In this document: one piece after another, positions 25,191 to 34,970 of the stretch
Numbering within the stretch: position 1 is the first letter of the stretch
Layout: the number at the start of each line of letters is the position of its first letter
Assembly (NCBI RefSeq): GCF_000739575.1
Contig: NZ_BBJO01000034.1
Span: forward strand, 1-64,000
Direction of reading: 5' to 3'
Source of the DNA: Halobellus rufus
GTDB lineage: Archaea > Halobacteriota > Halobacteria > Halobacteriales > Haloferacaceae
Length of the DNA: 64,000 bases
Made by a program: the position numbers and the translations under genes
Notes under the pieces: generated by a model
The model's database searches: none
Told to the model about the DNA's origin: nothing
The model's input: the letters and a program-made list of their open reading frames with translations, nothing else

Positions 25191-26104
25191 TCGTACTCGA
25201 TGGTCGCCGGCGGTTTGTGCGTCACGTCGTAGACGACGCGGGCGACGTTCTCGTTCTCGCCGGTGATCCGCGATTGGATGCGCTGGAGCGTCTCCCACGG
25301 GAGTTCCTGGGCGCGCGCGGTCATCCCGTCGCGGGACTCCACCGACCGGACCGAGACGATCCACCCGTGGACGCGGTTGTCGCCCTTCACGCCGGTCGCC
25401 TTGCCGACGACGGCGGCGAACGCCTGCCAGGGGTCGTGCTCGGCGGTCTCCTCCTCGACGATGTGACACGCCTCGCGGGCGACGGCGACCTTCTCTCTGG
25501 TCACCTCGCCGACGACGCGGATCGCCAGCCCCGGGCCGGGGAACGGCATCCGCTCGGAGATGATCTCCTCGAGGCCCAGTTCGCGGGCGACCTCGCGGAC
25601 CTCGTCTTTGTACAGTTCGCGAACGGGCTCGACGAGGCCCTCGAAGTCGACGACCTCCGGGAGCCCGCCGACGTTGTGGTGGGACTTGATGTTGCCCTCC
25701 GACTCGATGCGGTCGGGGTAGATCGTCCCCTGCACGAGGTAGTCGGCGTCGGCGTCTTTCGCCTCGCGCTCGAACTCGCGGATGAACTGCTCGCCGATGG
25801 CGTGACGCTTCTCCTCGGGGTCGACGACTCCCGAGAGCGCGTCGAGGAACCGATCCTGCGCCTCGACGACGCGCAGCGAGTCCATGTAGGAGAACGTCTC
25901 GCGGATCTGGTCGGTCTCGCCCTTCCGCATCAACCCGGTGTCGACGTAGACGGGCGTGAGCTGGTCGCCGATCGCGCGGTACGCGAGGGCGGCCGCGACC
26001 GAGGAGTCGACGCCGCCGGAGAGCGCGATGACCGCGTTCGCGTCGCCGACCTGTTCTTCGATCTCTGCCACTGCGTCGGTGATGAAAGATTCTACGTTGA
26101 CCAT
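25187..26104 (-). CDS. guaAb: GMP synthase subunit B (ATP pyrophosphatase)
   Basis: A 305-residue subunit. The PP-loop [12 protein letters not shown] (about 29-40) adenylates XMP, and the C-terminal GMP-synthase domain has [19 protein letters not shown] and [13 protein letters not shown], ending in PPATIEYE. In archaea the glutaminase subunit GuaAa is separate; it is not in this window. The ATG overlaps the pyrG stop by one base and the stop overlaps the DUF7126 ATG by four, so all three are one operon. Confidence 0.95.
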   Translation of the reverse strand: MVNVESFITDAVAEIEEQVGDANAVIALSGGVDSSVAAALAYRAIGDQLTPVYVDTGLMRKGETDQIRETFSYMDSLRVVEAQDRFLDALSGVVDPEEKRHAIGEQFIREFEREAKDADADYLVQGTIYPDRIESEGNIKSHHNVGGLPEVVDFEGLVEPVRELYKDEVREVARELGLEEIISERMPFPGPGLAIRVVGEVTREKVAVAREACHIVEEETAEHDPWQAFAAVVGKATGVKGDNRVHGWIVSVRSVESRDGMTARAQELPWETLQRIQSRITGENENVARVVYDVTHKPPATIEYE

Positions 26105-27765
26105 CAGGCTTGCACCTCGGTTTCCTCGGAGAGTTCGCGGGCGTCCAGATCCCCGGCGATCGCGTCGAGCAGTCCCACGAACGGCGGGCTCGCCCGATCG
26201 GGCCGCGAGCGGAACTCGGGGTGGAACTGGGTCCCGAGGAAGTACGGGTGGTCCGTCCGTTCGAGGATCTCCATCCGGTTGTTCGCGCGGCCCGAGAACG
26301 CGAGCGGGCCGTCCTCGAGTTGCTCGATGTACTCGGGGTTGACCTCGTAGCGGTGTCGGTGCCGCTCGGTACAGACCGTATCGCCGTAGACCGTCGCGGC
26401 CAGCGAGCCGGCCTCGATGTCGGTGTCGTGTGCGCCGAGTCGCATCGTCCCGCCCATGTCCTCGACCTCGTACTGCTCGGGGAGGATGTCGATGACCGGG
26501 TGGGCGGTGTCGGGGTCGAGCTCCGCGGAGTGGGCGTCCTCGAACCCGAGCACGTTCCGCGCGTGCTCGACGACGGCCATCTGGAAGCCGAGACAGAGCC
26601 CGAGGAAGGGCACGTCGTTCTCGCGGCAGTACTGGATCGCCTTGATCTTCCCGGCGGTCCCGCGTGAGCCGAACCCGCCGGGCACGACGACGCCGTCGGC
26701 CTCCTTCAGTCGGTTCTCGTGGCGGTCGAGCATCTCGTCGGAGTCGACCCACAGGACGTTCACCTCCGTCCGGCGCTCGATCCCGGCGTGCTTCAGCGCC
26801 TCGTGAACGGACATGTACGCGTCTTCGAGGTCGTACTTGCCGACGAGGGCGATGTCGACCTCGTCGGTCCGCTCGCGGGTCACGAGCTCGCGCCAGCGGT
26901 TTTCGCGCTCGGGTTTCGGAAGCGCCTCGCCGTCGAGATCCAGCCGCTCCATCACGTACTCGTCCAGGCCCTCCTCTTCGACCATCAGCGGGACGTGATA
27001 GACGTCCTCGACGTCGGCGTTCGAGAAGACGGCCTCCGTCGGCACGTCGCAGAACAGCGCGATCTTCTCCTTCGTCTCGGGGTCGAGTTCGTTCTCGCAG
27101 CGCCCGACGAGGATGTCTGGTTGGAGGCCAATCGAGCGCAGTTCCTTGACGGAGTGCTGCGTCGGCTTCGTCTTCTGCTCGCCGTTCTTCGAGTACGGGA
27201 CGAGCGTGACGTGCGTAAAGAGGATGTCGCCGTCGTCCTCCTCGTGAGCGAACTGCCGGAGCGCCTCGAGGTAGGGCATCCCCTCGATGTCGCCGACGGT
27301 GCCGCCGACCTCGACGATGCAGACGTCGGTTCCCTCGGCGGCCTCGCGGATGCGGCGCTTGATGTCGTCCGTGATGTGGGGGATGATCTGGACGGTCTTG
27401 CCCAGGTAGTCGCCCGCGCGCTCCTTCTCGATGACGTGCTGGTAGGTCTTCCCCGTGGTGACGTTGTGATCGGAGGTCATGTCGACCCCGAGGAAGCGCT
27501 CGTAGTTCCCCAGGTCGAGGTCGACCTCGCCGCCGTCTTTCAACACGTACACCTCGCCGTGCTGGTAGGGGTTCATCGTCCCCGCGTCGACGTTGAGATA
27601 CGGGTCGATCTTGACCGCGGTCACGTCGAAGCCGGCGTTCGACAGCAAGCGGCCGGTGCTCGCCGCGGTGATGCCCTTCCCCAGTCCGGACATCACCCCG
27701 CCGGTCACGAAAATGAACTTCCGACCCAGTGTCGGGTCGTACCCGGTGTCGGGTTCCTTCGGCAT
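26104..27765 (-). CDS. pyrG: CTP synthase
   Basis: A 553-residue enzyme read from the ATG at 27765; the in-frame ATG at 27870 precedes a poor leader. The N-terminal synthetase domain (about 1-280) has the P-loop [17 protein letters not shown] and [11 protein letters not shown]. The C-terminal class I glutaminase domain has the nucleophile Cys in LGLCLGFQ and the His-Glu pair in QFHPEF. It makes CTP from UTP, ATP and glutamine. It is the first gene of a pyrG-guaAb-DUF7126 operon. Confidence 0.97.
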   Translation of the reverse strand: MPKEPDTGYDPTLGRKFIFVTGGVMSGLGKGITAASTGRLLSNAGFDVTAVKIDPYLNVDAGTMNPYQHGEVYVLKDGGEVDLDLGNYERFLGVDMTSDHNVTTGKTYQHVIEKERAGDYLGKTVQIIPHITDDIKRRIREAAEGTDVCIVEVGGTVGDIEGMPYLEALRQFAHEEDDGDILFTHVTLVPYSKNGEQKTKPTQHSVKELRSIGLQPDILVGRCENELDPETKEKIALFCDVPTEAVFSNADVEDVYHVPLMVEEEGLDEYVMERLDLDGEALPKPERENRWRELVTRERTDEVDIALVGKYDLEDAYMSVHEALKHAGIERRTEVNVLWVDSDEMLDRHENRLKEADGVVVPGGFGSRGTAGKIKAIQYCRENDVPFLGLCLGFQMAVVEHARNVLGFEDAHSAELDPDTAHPVIDILPEQYEVEDMGGTMRLGAHDTDIEAGSLAATVYGDTVCTERHRHRYEVNPEYIEQLEDGPLAFSGRANNRMEILERTDHPYFLGTQFHPEFRSRPDRASPPFVGLLDAIAGDLDARELSEETEVQA

Positions 27766-27924
27766 ACCGAGTGTGCGCGAGGGCCCATCAAAACCGTTTC
27801 GGAGCGCCCGATCCCCTGCGAGAACCTCGCACGCATCCCACCCGATCGTTCGGCGATCTCGCCGGGGCACCGCACCGAGTCAGACACCGAAAATAACGTC
27901 GGCGTCGCGTGCGACTTCCCGGGT

Positions 27925-28725
27925 ATGGCACTCCCACCGCTCGGCCTCGGAACGTACAAACTGACCGATCCGGAGACGGCGAGGACCGCCGTCGCCACCG
28001 CCGTCGACCTCGGCTACGACCACGTCGACACCGCCCAGAGCTACGGCAACGAGGAACTCGTCGCCGAGGGTCTCGCGCGCGCCGACCGCGACGCCGACGA
28101 CGTCTTCGTCGCGACGAAACTCGACACCGCGAACCTCGCGTACGACGACGTTCTCTCGACCGCGCGCGAGAGCGCCGAGCGGCTCGGCGTCGACTCGATC
28201 GACCTGCTGTACGTCCACTGGCCGATCGAGACCTACGACCCCGAGGAGACCCTGCCCGCGCTCGACGAACTCGTCGCGGAGGGCGTCGTCGAGAACGTCG
28301 GGCTGAGCAACTTCCGGCCGGACCAGCTCGAAGCCGCCATCGAGCGGCTCGACGCGCCGCTGGCGGCCCACCAGGTCGAGATGCACCCGCTCCTGCCGCA
28401 GCGGGAGCTGCACGAGCTGGCGGTCGAGCACGGCCACCGACTGGTCGCGTACTGCCCGATCGCGCGCAACCGGGTCGCGGAGGTCGACGCGATCGTCGAG
28501 GTCGCGGAGAAGCACGACGCGACGCCCGCGCAGGTGTCGCTCGCGTGGCTGCTCGAGAAGGAGAACGTCACGCCCATTCCGAAATCCGGAACGCCCGCGC
28601 ACATCCGCGAGAACTTCGGCGCGCTCGACGTCGACCTGGACGCCGAGGACGTCGCCGCCGTCGACGCCGTCGAGGAGCGACACCGCATCGTCGACTTCGA
28701 CGCCGCGCCTTGGAATCAGCTCTAG
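27925..28725 (+). CDS. Aldo/keto reductase
   Basis: Read from the ATG at 27925; the open frame upstream is antisense to pyrG. The 266-residue TIM barrel has the AKR catalytic tetrad D35, Y40, K65 and H98 (YDHVDTAQSYGNE, ATKLD, YVHWP) and the NADPH site IPKSGTPAHIREN. It reduces aldehydes or ketones with NADPH; the substrate is unknown. It is divergent from pyrG and convergent with ppc. Confidence 0.92.
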   Translation: MALPPLGLGTYKLTDPETARTAVATAVDLGYDHVDTAQSYGNEELVAEGLARADRDADDVFVATKLDTANLAYDDVLSTARESAERLGVDSIDLLYVHWPIETYDPEETLPALDELVAEGVVENVGLSNFRPDQLEAAIERLDAPLAAHQVEMHPLLPQRELHELAVEHGHRLVAYCPIARNRVAEVDAIVEVAEKHDATPAQVSLAWLLEKENVTPIPKSGTPAHIRENFGALDVDLDAEDVAAVDAVEERHRIVDFDAAPWNQL

Positions 28726-28759
28726 GGGCTCCGTCCGGGGTCTCGACCCGACGAGCCCG

Positions 28760-31453
28760 TTATCCAGTGTTCTTCATTCCGGCGGCGATCCCCTTGACCG
28801 TCAGCCGGAGCGTCTGCTCCTCGTCGTCGGTGCGGTACTCCTGGTCGAGGAGGTGCGTCTGCAGCAGGTTCAGCGGGTCGACGTAGGGGTTTCGCCGGCG
28901 GAGGCTCTCGTCGAGCCACTCGCGTCTGAGCAGCGAGTCCTGGCCGGTGATGTCGAGGACGACGTCACGGGCGCGTTCGTACTCCTCGCGGAGGTGCGGG
29001 AAGAACGCCTCGCGGAGTTCGTCGTCCGCGAGGTCCGCGTAGTACGTCGCGATGTCGAAGTCGGTGCGCGCGAGCGCGAGCGACGCGTTGTCCAGCGTCG
29101 TCCGGAAGAACGGCCACTCCTCGTACATTTCCTGCAAGGTTTCGAGGTCGCCGCCGTTCTCGAGGTACGTCTCGATGCCCGTTCCGAGGGCGTACCAGCC
29201 CGTGATGATGCAGCGCGACTGCGTCCACGAGAACACCCACGGGATCGCCCGCAGGTCCTCGACGGTCCGCTCGCCCGAGCGCGACGCGGGGCGAGAGCCG
29301 AGGTTCAGGTTCTCGATGACGCCGATCGGCGTCGCCTGCCCGAAGTACGTCACGAAGCCGTCGGATTCCAGCAGATCGCGGTACTGCGCGCGCGCGGTCG
29401 CGGCCATCTCGTCCATCGCGTCGAGCCACTCCTCGCGGACGTCCTCCTCGGGTTCACGAATGGCCTGATGCCGCGCGCGGACCTGTGCGTTCAGCATCTG
29501 TTCGACGTTGCGCTCGGCGATCTGGGGGTTGGCGTACTTCTCCGCGATCGCCTCGCCCTGCTCGGTGAACTTGATCTGGCCCGTGACCGTCTCGTTCGGC
29601 AGCGCGAGCATCGCCTCGTTCATCGGGCCGCCGCCGCGGGAGATCGACCCGCCGCGGCCGTGGAACAGCCGCATCTGCACGTCGAAGTCGTCGCAGATCG
29701 TCGCGAGGCGGCGCTGGTTCTTGTAGAGGTCCCAGTTGGCGGCCAGAAAGCCGTTCTCCTTGTTCGAGTCGGAGTAGCCCAGCATGATCTCCTGGACGTC
29801 GTTGCGCGCCGCGAGCGCCTGCGCGTACGCCTCGTTCTCGAAGAGCGTCCCCATGATCCGGCGCGCGCCGTTGAGCGCCGACTCGGTTTCGAGCAGGGGG
29901 ACGACGTCGATCCCGCAGTGGTCCGGCAGCGAGACGACGCCCGCCTGATCGGCGAGGAAGAGCACTTCGAGGACGTGGCTGGGCTCCTCGGTCATCGAGA
30001 TGCAGTAGGTGTCGATCGCGCCGACGCCGAACTCCCGCTGCCACTCGCCGAGCATCTCGAAGCGTTCGAGCACGCGGGCGGCCGTCTCCGAGACGTCGCC
30101 GGGGCTGTCGAAGTCGATCACGGGCTCGTCCTGCAGGATCGCCTCCGTCAGCACGTCGACGCGGCCCGACTCGTCGCGGTCTCGGTAGTCGATACCCTCC
30201 TGTGCGAGCGCCTCGTGGACGGCTTCGGTGTGGTTCTTCTGGTGGTCTCGGAGGTCGAGGCTCGCGAGGGTGAATCCGAACGTGTCCACCTGCCGCATCA
30301 GCGGTTCGACGTACTCGTCGGCGACGGCGTCGGCACCGATCGAGCGCAGGCTCCCGTCGATCACCTCGAGGTCGGAGAGCAGCTCCTCGGGCTCGCCGTA
30401 GCCGTCGGGGCGGACGTCCTCGATCCGGCGGAGCCGCTCGCGCATCAGCTTCAGCTTCTGTCTATACGGCTCGCCGGGGTAACGCTCCTCGGCCTCGTCG
30501 GCGACGCCGGGTAGCCGCGCGCGGTCGGCCTTCAGCGACCGTTCGAGGTCGGCTCCGGCGTCGACGCGGCGGCCGTCCTGACTGAGTACGCCGGAGAGGC
30601 GCTTGAGCGCCTGGCTGTACTTTTCGAGGACCACCGTCCGCTGCCGTTCGAGCGTGTCGGTCGTCACCTCGGTCGTGACGAAGGGGTTGCCGTCGCGGTC
30701 AGAGCCCGCCCACGAGCGGAACTCGAAGAGCTTCGGGACGTCGACCTCGGGGTACTCCTCGGCCAGCAGGTCCTCGAACTCGGCGTACACCTCGCCGACG
30801 ACGTCGAAGAGGATCGATTCGAGGTACCACTGGATGTTCCGCGCCTCGTCTTGGGGCTCGGGGCGGCGCTCGCGGACCTGAGAGGTCTGCCAGAGGCTGG
30901 TGACCTCGGCGTCGACCTTCCGCCAGAGCTGGTCGTGCTCCCGGTCGGTGAGCCGACGCTCGTCGAGTTCTTCGAGGCGGCTCGCGATCGATCGGAGCTT
31001 CGCCTTCACGGTCTTTCGGCGCGCCTCCGTCGGGTGGGCGGTGAACGTCGGCTCGATGAGGACGTCGTCGAGGACCCGCTGGACGGTGTCGGCGTCCGCG
31101 TCGGCTTCGACGAGCGTCTCGACGGTCGCGACGAGTCCGTCGTCGAGTTCGCCCGCCTGCGAGGACTCGCGGACGACGCGGGCGCGCTCGCGCTCCTCGG
31201 CGAGGTTGATGAGCTCGAAGTACGTGGTGAACGCGCGAGCGACGATGCTCTCGCCGTCGGGGTCGAGACCGTCGAGCAACGCATCCAGTTCGGCCCTCGA
31301 CTCCCGTTCGCCCTTTCGGTAGTCGATCGCGGCCGTTCGAATGTCTTCGACGGTCTCGAAGGACTGATCGGAGGTCTGCTCGGCCAACACGTCGCCGAGC
31401 AGCGCGCCGAGTTCCCGGACGTCCTGCTTGACGTCCCTGCTGTGTAATTCCAT
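28760..31453 (-). CDS. ppc: Phosphoenolpyruvate carboxylase
   Basis: The 897-residue bacterial-type enzyme starts at the ATG at 31453; the longer open frame begins before a probable promoter (T-rich TTTTTTACT on the reverse strand, about 31482-31490). Catalytic and signature regions are intact: TFTAHPTEARRKT (catalytic His), GYSDSNKENGFLAANWDLY (PEPcase active site 2), FHGRGGSISRGGGP, and the C-terminal MKNTG. It turns PEP and bicarbonate into oxaloacetate to refill the citric acid cycle. Confidence 0.97.
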   Translation of the reverse strand: MELHSRDVKQDVRELGALLGDVLAEQTSDQSFETVEDIRTAAIDYRKGERESRAELDALLDGLDPDGESIVARAFTTYFELINLAEERERARVVRESSQAGELDDGLVATVETLVEADADADTVQRVLDDVLIEPTFTAHPTEARRKTVKAKLRSIASRLEELDERRLTDREHDQLWRKVDAEVTSLWQTSQVRERRPEPQDEARNIQWYLESILFDVVGEVYAEFEDLLAEEYPEVDVPKLFEFRSWAGSDRDGNPFVTTEVTTDTLERQRTVVLEKYSQALKRLSGVLSQDGRRVDAGADLERSLKADRARLPGVADEAEERYPGEPYRQKLKLMRERLRRIEDVRPDGYGEPEELLSDLEVIDGSLRSIGADAVADEYVEPLMRQVDTFGFTLASLDLRDHQKNHTEAVHEALAQEGIDYRDRDESGRVDVLTEAILQDEPVIDFDSPGDVSETAARVLERFEMLGEWQREFGVGAIDTYCISMTEEPSHVLEVLFLADQAGVVSLPDHCGIDVVPLLETESALNGARRIMGTLFENEAYAQALAARNDVQEIMLGYSDSNKENGFLAANWDLYKNQRRLATICDDFDVQMRLFHGRGGSISRGGGPMNEAMLALPNETVTGQIKFTEQGEAIAEKYANPQIAERNVEQMLNAQVRARHQAIREPEEDVREEWLDAMDEMAATARAQYRDLLESDGFVTYFGQATPIGVIENLNLGSRPASRSGERTVEDLRAIPWVFSWTQSRCIITGWYALGTGIETYLENGGDLETLQEMYEEWPFFRTTLDNASLALARTDFDIATYYADLADDELREAFFPHLREEYERARDVVLDITGQDSLLRREWLDESLRRRNPYVDPLNLLQTHLLDQEYRTDDEEQTLRLTVKGIAAGMKNTG

Positions 31454-31745
31454 ACCTCGCTGTATACTCTCATCCGAGTAAAAAACCACCGAGTCTGCGA
31501 TCACCGTACCCCACGCGGGACCGGGTATCGGGCCCTGAACGGACCGTTTCGGTCGACGATCGTTGATCCCCCTATCGACGACTAACGTCTTCGAGGCCGC
31601 TCGGAGATCACCTGCCGTCGAGAGCACACGGTCGGACCACCCCCCGCCGTCGCTTCTCAACATCTCCGCGGGGTGATGGTTCGTGGAGTGCCGATCCGAC
31701 CGGGGGTTTCGTCATCCTTTTTACCGGCGGGACGAACTGTCGAAT

Positions 31746-32591
31746 ATGAGTGAGCGCGACAAGTATCCGGCGGAGTCGGGTCGTCGCCGGTTCGTGAAGG
31801 GTGTCGTGGGGGGCGCGGCGCTCGCGGGCGTCGGCGCGACAGGTGCGACCGCGATCAACTCCGCGACGCAGGCCGCCGGGGCGGGCGGCGGATCGACCGT
31901 CGCGTACGCGATCGAGAACACCGACGGCCCCGCCCCGCGCGGGATGCCGCAGATCCCCGTCGAAATCGACGACGAGGGGTACCTCCGCGGCGTCTGGCCG
32001 GAAGTGAAGACCGTAGACCAACAGGGCATCCAGGTCACCATCGCCGAGACGGAGGACTTCAAGGGCTCCGGCGTCACCTACGGTTCCGACTGGTTCCAGT
32101 TCTGCGGAGTCGAATCCTACGGCGGAATCGACCCCGAGTACGACTCGGACAACTACTTCCGATCGGGGGGTAGCCCCGGCTACGAGTGGCAGAACGAGGC
32201 GTACTCCGAGGGCGACCGACTCCACGTCGACGACTTCGAGGACTATCAGGACTGGTCGAACGGCGTCGGGACCGACGGCCTCGGAAAGCCGGCGACCGGC
32301 CGCTGGCGCTCCGAGGACGTCGAGGACGTCATCCCGATTCAGGTCATCAAGTCCGACCGCGTGATGGAGATGGCGCAGAACGATCCGTGGCTGGAAGCCT
32401 CGACGGAGGAGGGCTTCATCGCGTGGCTCAACAAGTGTACGCACTTCTGCTGTGTCCCCCAGTTCAAAGCCGAGGGGTCGGCGAAGTTCAACGCCGAGGA
32501 CGACGTCTACTGCCAGTGCCACCAGTCGGTGTACAACCCGTTCAGCATCGTCGAGACGCTGTTCATCGCGCGGCCGCGTCCGACCGAGTAA
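31746..32591 (+). CDS. Rieske 2Fe-2S protein, Tat-exported, bc1-type
   Basis: Read from the ATG at 31746 (281 residues), about 25 bases after the T-rich box CCTTTTTAC; the upstream ATG adds a poor leader. A twin-arginine signal (SGRRRFVKGVVGG, about 11-23) precedes a hydrophobic anchor. The Rieske ligands are CTHFCC and CQCHQS (two Cys and two His around the cluster, plus the disulfide Cys of each box). The protein resembles the iron-sulfur subunit of haloarchaeal quinol oxidising bc-type complexes. No cytochrome b or c gene lies beside it, so it is an orphan here. Confidence 0.9.
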   Translation: MSERDKYPAESGRRRFVKGVVGGAALAGVGATGATAINSATQAAGAGGGSTVAYAIENTDGPAPRGMPQIPVEIDDEGYLRGVWPEVKTVDQQGIQVTIAETEDFKGSGVTYGSDWFQFCGVESYGGIDPEYDSDNYFRSGGSPGYEWQNEAYSEGDRLHVDDFEDYQDWSNGVGTDGLGKPATGRWRSEDVEDVIPIQVIKSDRVMEMAQNDPWLEASTEEGFIAWLNKCTHFCCVPQFKAEGSAKFNAEDDVYCQCHQSVYNPFSIVETLFIARPRPTE

Positions 32592-32741
32592 TCCTCTCGA
32601 ACCGTCTCGACGTCGTCAGACCGGTTTCGACGTCGGATCGAACCGGCTATCGCGGATATCGACGGACGGGCCACGACCGGAACGCAGGCGACTGCCGATT
32701 CGGACAGGTTCATGTATGACGACTTCTGAGAGTAGTACGTG

Positions 32742-33292
32742 ATGAGCGAACCCGAGGACGTCCACCGCCCGACGACGGCACACTGGACGCCTCGGAGATC
32801 CACGACGTTCTGCGAAACGATCGGCGTCGGCTCGTCCTCGAACGACTTCGCGAGGGAGCCGGAACCGAAACCGTGTCGGACCTCGCAGAGCGGATCGGAG
32901 CCGTCGAGGCCGGAGAGTCGCCGCCACCGCGCAACGTCCGCCAGAGCGTGTACGTCTCGCTGCACCAGACGCACCTCCCGAAACTCGACGATCTGGGGAT
33001 CGTCGAGTACGATCCCGACGCGAAGACGGTGACGATCGCCGACAACGCCGGCGACGTGGCCGTCTATATGGAGGTGGTGCCGCAGTACGGGATCTCGTGG
33101 GCGGAGTACTACCTCGGCCTCGGGCTCCTCGGCGGCCTCTCGCTGCTCGCGATCGCCGTCGGAGTGCCGGTGCTCCGGACGCTCCCGCCGGCGGCCGTCG
33201 GCGGCGGCCTCTCGGTGCTGCTCGTCGCCTCGGCGGCCTACCAGTTGGTCGATCAGGAGAGCTCGCTCGTTCACCGGCTCCGAGACGACTGA
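32742..33292 (+). CDS. DUF7344-type HTH membrane protein with an N-terminal frameshift
   Basis: The frame that encodes the membrane half also codes, upstream of its first possible start (GTG at about 32867), a typical HTH sequence, LDASEIHDVLRNDRRRLVLERL. That frame has no start codon, while the ATG at 32742 opens MSEPEDVHRP in the next frame. Adding one C in the CCC run at 32768-32770 joins both into a 183-residue protein. It has an HTH (about 15-80; NVRQSVYVSLHQTHLPKLDDLGIVEYD) and two membrane helices (about 120-160). It is likely a membrane-bound regulator like others in haloarchaea. Confidence 0.65.
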
Positions 33293-33774
33293 TCCTGCCC
33301 GCCGTCGCGGTGGAGCCACACCGCCACCGACAGGCCCGTCACGAGGAGGAACGCGAGCAGCGAGAGCCGCGGAATCGTGAGTAGCCCGCCGAGCATCGGG
33401 TAGAGAACCGACGAACAGCCGCCGTCGACCGAACAGGTCGCCCCGACCGTCGGTCGCAGTTGGAGCAGCACGTGGTAGGCGGCGACGACGACGCCGACAG
33501 CCGAAAGCGGAAGTACCGTCCGGACGACAGCCGGCCGGTCCTCCATCGTCGCCACGCCGAGAACGACCGTCAGCGGGTACAGCAGGATCCGCTGGTACCA
33601 GCACAACTCACACGGGACGAGTCCGAGCCCGAGGCTGAACCAGAGGCTTCCGACCGTTCCGACGACGGCGACCGCCGTCGCGACCGCGAGGAGTCGCCGC
33701 GTTCGAGTCGTCACGGTTGCGGCGAAACGCCGGGAGGGCTTGATACTGTCGTCGACTCCTCCGACCGCAGACAC
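33271..33774 (-). CDS. dsbB: DsbB-type thiol oxidoreductase
   Basis: This 167-residue membrane protein has four helices. The CELCWYQR motif lies in the first loop and a second Cys pair, GATCSVDGGC, in the second, as in DsbB quinone-linked oxidases. A GTG at 33714 (MTTRTRRLLA-like) is an alternative start that removes a polar leader of 20 residues. It would reoxidise a DsbA-like protein in the extracellular space and pass electrons to quinone. The 3' end overlaps the HTH gene by 22 bases, convergently. Confidence 0.85.
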   Translation of the reverse strand: MSAVGGVDDSIKPSRRFAATVTTRTRRLLAVATAVAVVGTVGSLWFSLGLGLVPCELCWYQRILLYPLTVVLGVATMEDRPAVVRTVLPLSAVGVVVAAYHVLLQLRPTVGATCSVDGGCSSVLYPMLGGLLTIPRLSLLAFLLVTGLSVAVWLHRDGGQDQSSRSR

Positions 33775-33863
33775 TACGGCGGCAGATTTTACCGCGCGTC
33801 CGGAAACGGGAAGAAAGACTTATCATCGTTTCCCGTCCGCAAATACCGTGAGGATAGTTATCA

Positions 33864-34970
33864 ATGGGTATTGCCGAGACGTACACACGCGGACGGCAGT
33901 TCGCGGTCACACGGCCGGGGTCCGTGCTGCTGGCGCTCGTTGGAGTCGTTCTGCTGTTTGACCTGCTCGCAGGTCTCGCGACGGGACAGCACTCCTTCAG
34001 CGGCGTCGGCTCGCTCGTCTGGGACGGGCTGATGCGCGGACTGGTCGTCGGTCTCGCGGGCATCGGGCTCTCTATGACGTACAGCATTCTGAACTTCGCG
34101 AACTTCGCGCACGGCGATTACATCACCGCTGGGGCGTTCTCCGGGTGGGCGACGACGTACCTCGTCGCCGGTCTGGGGCGCGCCGACGTTGGCGCGCTGC
34201 TGCTCGTCGGGGCGGGCGGCTCCGTCTTCGGCGGGTCACTCGGCATCGGCGTCACCGGGACGCCGCTGGCGGTCCTCGCGGGGATTCTGGTCTCCGGGGT
34301 CGTCACTGTGGGGCTGGCGCTGTTCGTCGACCGGACGGCGTTCCGTCCGATCCGCGACGCCGACGGGATCACGCTTCTCATCACCAGCATCGGCGTGGCG
34401 TTCGCGCTCCGCTATCTGATGCAGTTCGTCTTCGGTGCAAGCGTCCGCGGGACGACGGCCCAACCCCCCGCCGTCGGGCTGTATCTCGTCGACGGCTTCG
34501 TCCGCATCGACGCCCACGACGTCGCGCTCGTCGTCGTCGCGGGCGCGCTGATGCTCGCGGTGCACCTCCTCTTGCAACTGACGAAACTCGGCAAGGCGAT
34601 GCGCGCGATGGCCGACAACGAGGACCTCGCCCAAATCACCGGGATTCCGACAGAGCGCGTCGTTCGCGCGGTGTGGGTGATCGGCGGCGGACTGACGGGC
34701 GTCGCTGGCTACATGTTCATCCTCTGGAAGGGGACGCTCGGGTTCAACGACGGCTGGCTGCTGCTGCTCTTGATCTTCGCGGCCGTCATCCTCGGCGGGA
34801 TCGGGTCGATCTACGGGGCCATCGTCGGCGGTCTCGCGATCGGACTGACGGCGTCGGTCTCGGTCATCTGGATCCCCTCGGCGTTCGCCCGCGCGGCGGC
34901 GTTCTTCGTGATGATCGTGCTCCTGTTGGTGAAACCCGAAGGGCTCTTCTCCGGGAGGACGACGGCATGA
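33864..34970 (+). CDS. livH: Branched-chain amino acid ABC transporter permease, LivH type
   Basis: A 368-residue permease with about eight to nine membrane helices. The LivH signature ILNFANFAHGDYITAGAF (near 74-91) is intact. So is the EAA-type loop near AMRAMADNEDLAQITGIPTERV (about 247-268), which touches the ATPase. First gene of a livHMGF operon; the TATA-like CTTATCAT near 33818 is the probable promoter. Together with the other subunits it takes up leucine, isoleucine and valine or related solutes. Confidence 0.92.
   Translation: MGIAETYTRGRQFAVTRPGSVLLALVGVVLLFDLLAGLATGQHSFSGVGSLVWDGLMRGLVVGLAGIGLSMTYSILNFANFAHGDYITAGAFSGWATTYLVAGLGRADVGALLLVGAGGSVFGGSLGIGVTGTPLAVLAGILVSGVVTVGLALFVDRTAFRPIRDADGITLLITSIGVAFALRYLMQFVFGASVRGTTAQPPAVGLYLVDGFVRIDAHDVALVVVAGALMLAVHLLLQLTKLGKAMRAMADNEDLAQITGIPTERVVRAVWVIGGGLTGVAGYMFILWKGTLGFNDGWLLLLLIFAAVILGGIGSIYGAIVGGLAIGLTASVSVIWIPSAFARAAAFFVMIVLLLVKPEGLFSGRTTA

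Noticed and set aside
24705-25232. Plus-strand ORF in the gap after dgcA
   Set aside because: Most of it is antisense to the DUF7126 and guaAb genes, and the part in the gap is Arg/Ser-rich.
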